Both the position numbers and the translations under genes were made by a program. 5,377 bases of DNA from Methanobacteriota archaeon (GTDB lineage: Archaea > Halobacteriota > Halobacteria > Halobacteriales > Halalkalicoccaceae), in contig JADFQH010000224.1 of the NCBI GenBank assembly GCA_022561895.1, forward strand, positions 1 to 5,377, written 5' to 3'. Numbering within the stretch: the first letter of the stretch is position 1; the number at the start of each line of letters is the position of its first letter. The notes below the pieces were generated by a model, which searched no databases, was not told the DNA's origin, and was given only the letters and a program-made list of their open reading frames with translations. This document shows positions 5,201 through 5,377 of the stretch, piece after piece.

Positions 5201-5377
5201 ACTTACCGTTGGCCCAGCTTGCGATGAAGGACTCCGTGTCGACGCCGTCCGGTAGCTCGTTGAAGTAGTAGTGCATCTTCTTCGACTGAAATCCCGGCGA
5301 GAACTGCTCATCGTCTGACTTGAGCATGGCGTCGAAAGGCCTGAAGCGCTCCCACAGGACATCGGCCTCCTCGGGGC
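5199..5377 (-). CDS. C-terminus of an unrecognised protein (runs off the window)
   Basis: A frame open from the window edge gives 58 residues before TAG at 5199-5201. It begins PEEADVLWERFRPFDAML and ends in FIASWANGK. It is rich in charged and aromatic residues with no transmembrane segment. GC is about 55% in a sampled line, and codon use looks normal for a coding region. I do not recognise the family. It ends one base before the ATG opening the ATPase fragment, so either the two genes are translationally adjacent or the proximity results from a sequence join. A GGTAAGT at the 3' end resembles a eukaryotic splice donor, but nothing else supports an intron. Confidence 0.45.
   Translation of the reverse strand, partial: PEEADVLWERFRPFDAMLKSDDEQFSPGFQSKKMHYYFNELPDGVDTESFIASWANGK

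Noticed and set aside
5199..5210. GGTAAGT resembling a eukaryotic 5' splice site.
   Set aside because: No branch point or acceptor is evident, and the missing ATPase half is not found elsewhere in the window; chance match.
1..5377. CRISPR array, tRNA/rRNA gene, insertion sequence or attachment site at the junctions.
   Set aside because: No regularly spaced repeats, no RNA-gene signatures, no transposase or integrase frame and no target-site duplication could be seen by eye.

Overview
The window is a mosaic. Its core (about 1265-4680) is high-GC DNA (about 65% in sampled lines) encoding acidic proteins typical of a halophilic archaeon (Halobacteria). It is flanked on both sides by sequence that does not look archaeal. 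The left flank (1-1260) starts at about 25-30% GC, is about 40% GC over most of an amine-oxidase-like gene, and rises to about 50-58% over that gene's 5' end. The right flank (about 4718-5377, about 55-63% GC) carries the C-terminal half of a bacterial-type VirB11/CpaF secretion ATPase and the tail of one more gene. Every non-archaeal gene is incomplete or oddly fused, and the archaeal CCA enzyme is cut off exactly where the left flank begins. The simplest reading is a chimeric contig (multiple-displacement amplification or metagenome assembly artefact) carrying a genuine haloarchaeal segment. Real recombination cannot be excluded from sequence alone.

Layout, left to right. 1-216 is AT-rich, with one possible tiny secreted-peptide ORF (113-211, +). 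217-1230 (-) is a flavin amine oxidase C-terminal region behind an unrelated signal peptide, with no FAD-binding Rossmann motif. 1265-1891 (+) is the C-terminal 208 residues of an archaeal tRNA CCA-adding enzyme. 1873-2877 (-) is an intact class II histone-deacetylase-family hydrolase, overlapping the CCA gene tail to tail. 2895-3326 (-) is an intact doublet (two-fold) haloarchaeal histone. 3369-4670 (-) is an intact class III PLP aminotransferase. 4718-5197 (-) is the VirB11/CpaF-type ATPase fragment. 5199-5377 (-) is the C-terminus of an unrecognised protein running off the window.

In the archaeal core, aminotransferase, histone and deacetylase lie head to tail on the minus strand. The histone has its own palindromic TATA element placed for a leaderless transcript. 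The deacetylase starts 17 bases after the histone stop, so those two are probably co-transcribed. The histone has only two lysines and no tail, which makes it a poor deacetylase substrate despite the linkage. No RNA gene, CRISPR array, insertion sequence or replication origin was recognised. I see no convincing new system; the most useful points are the chimera junctions, the histone promoter palindrome and the histone/deacetylase pairing.
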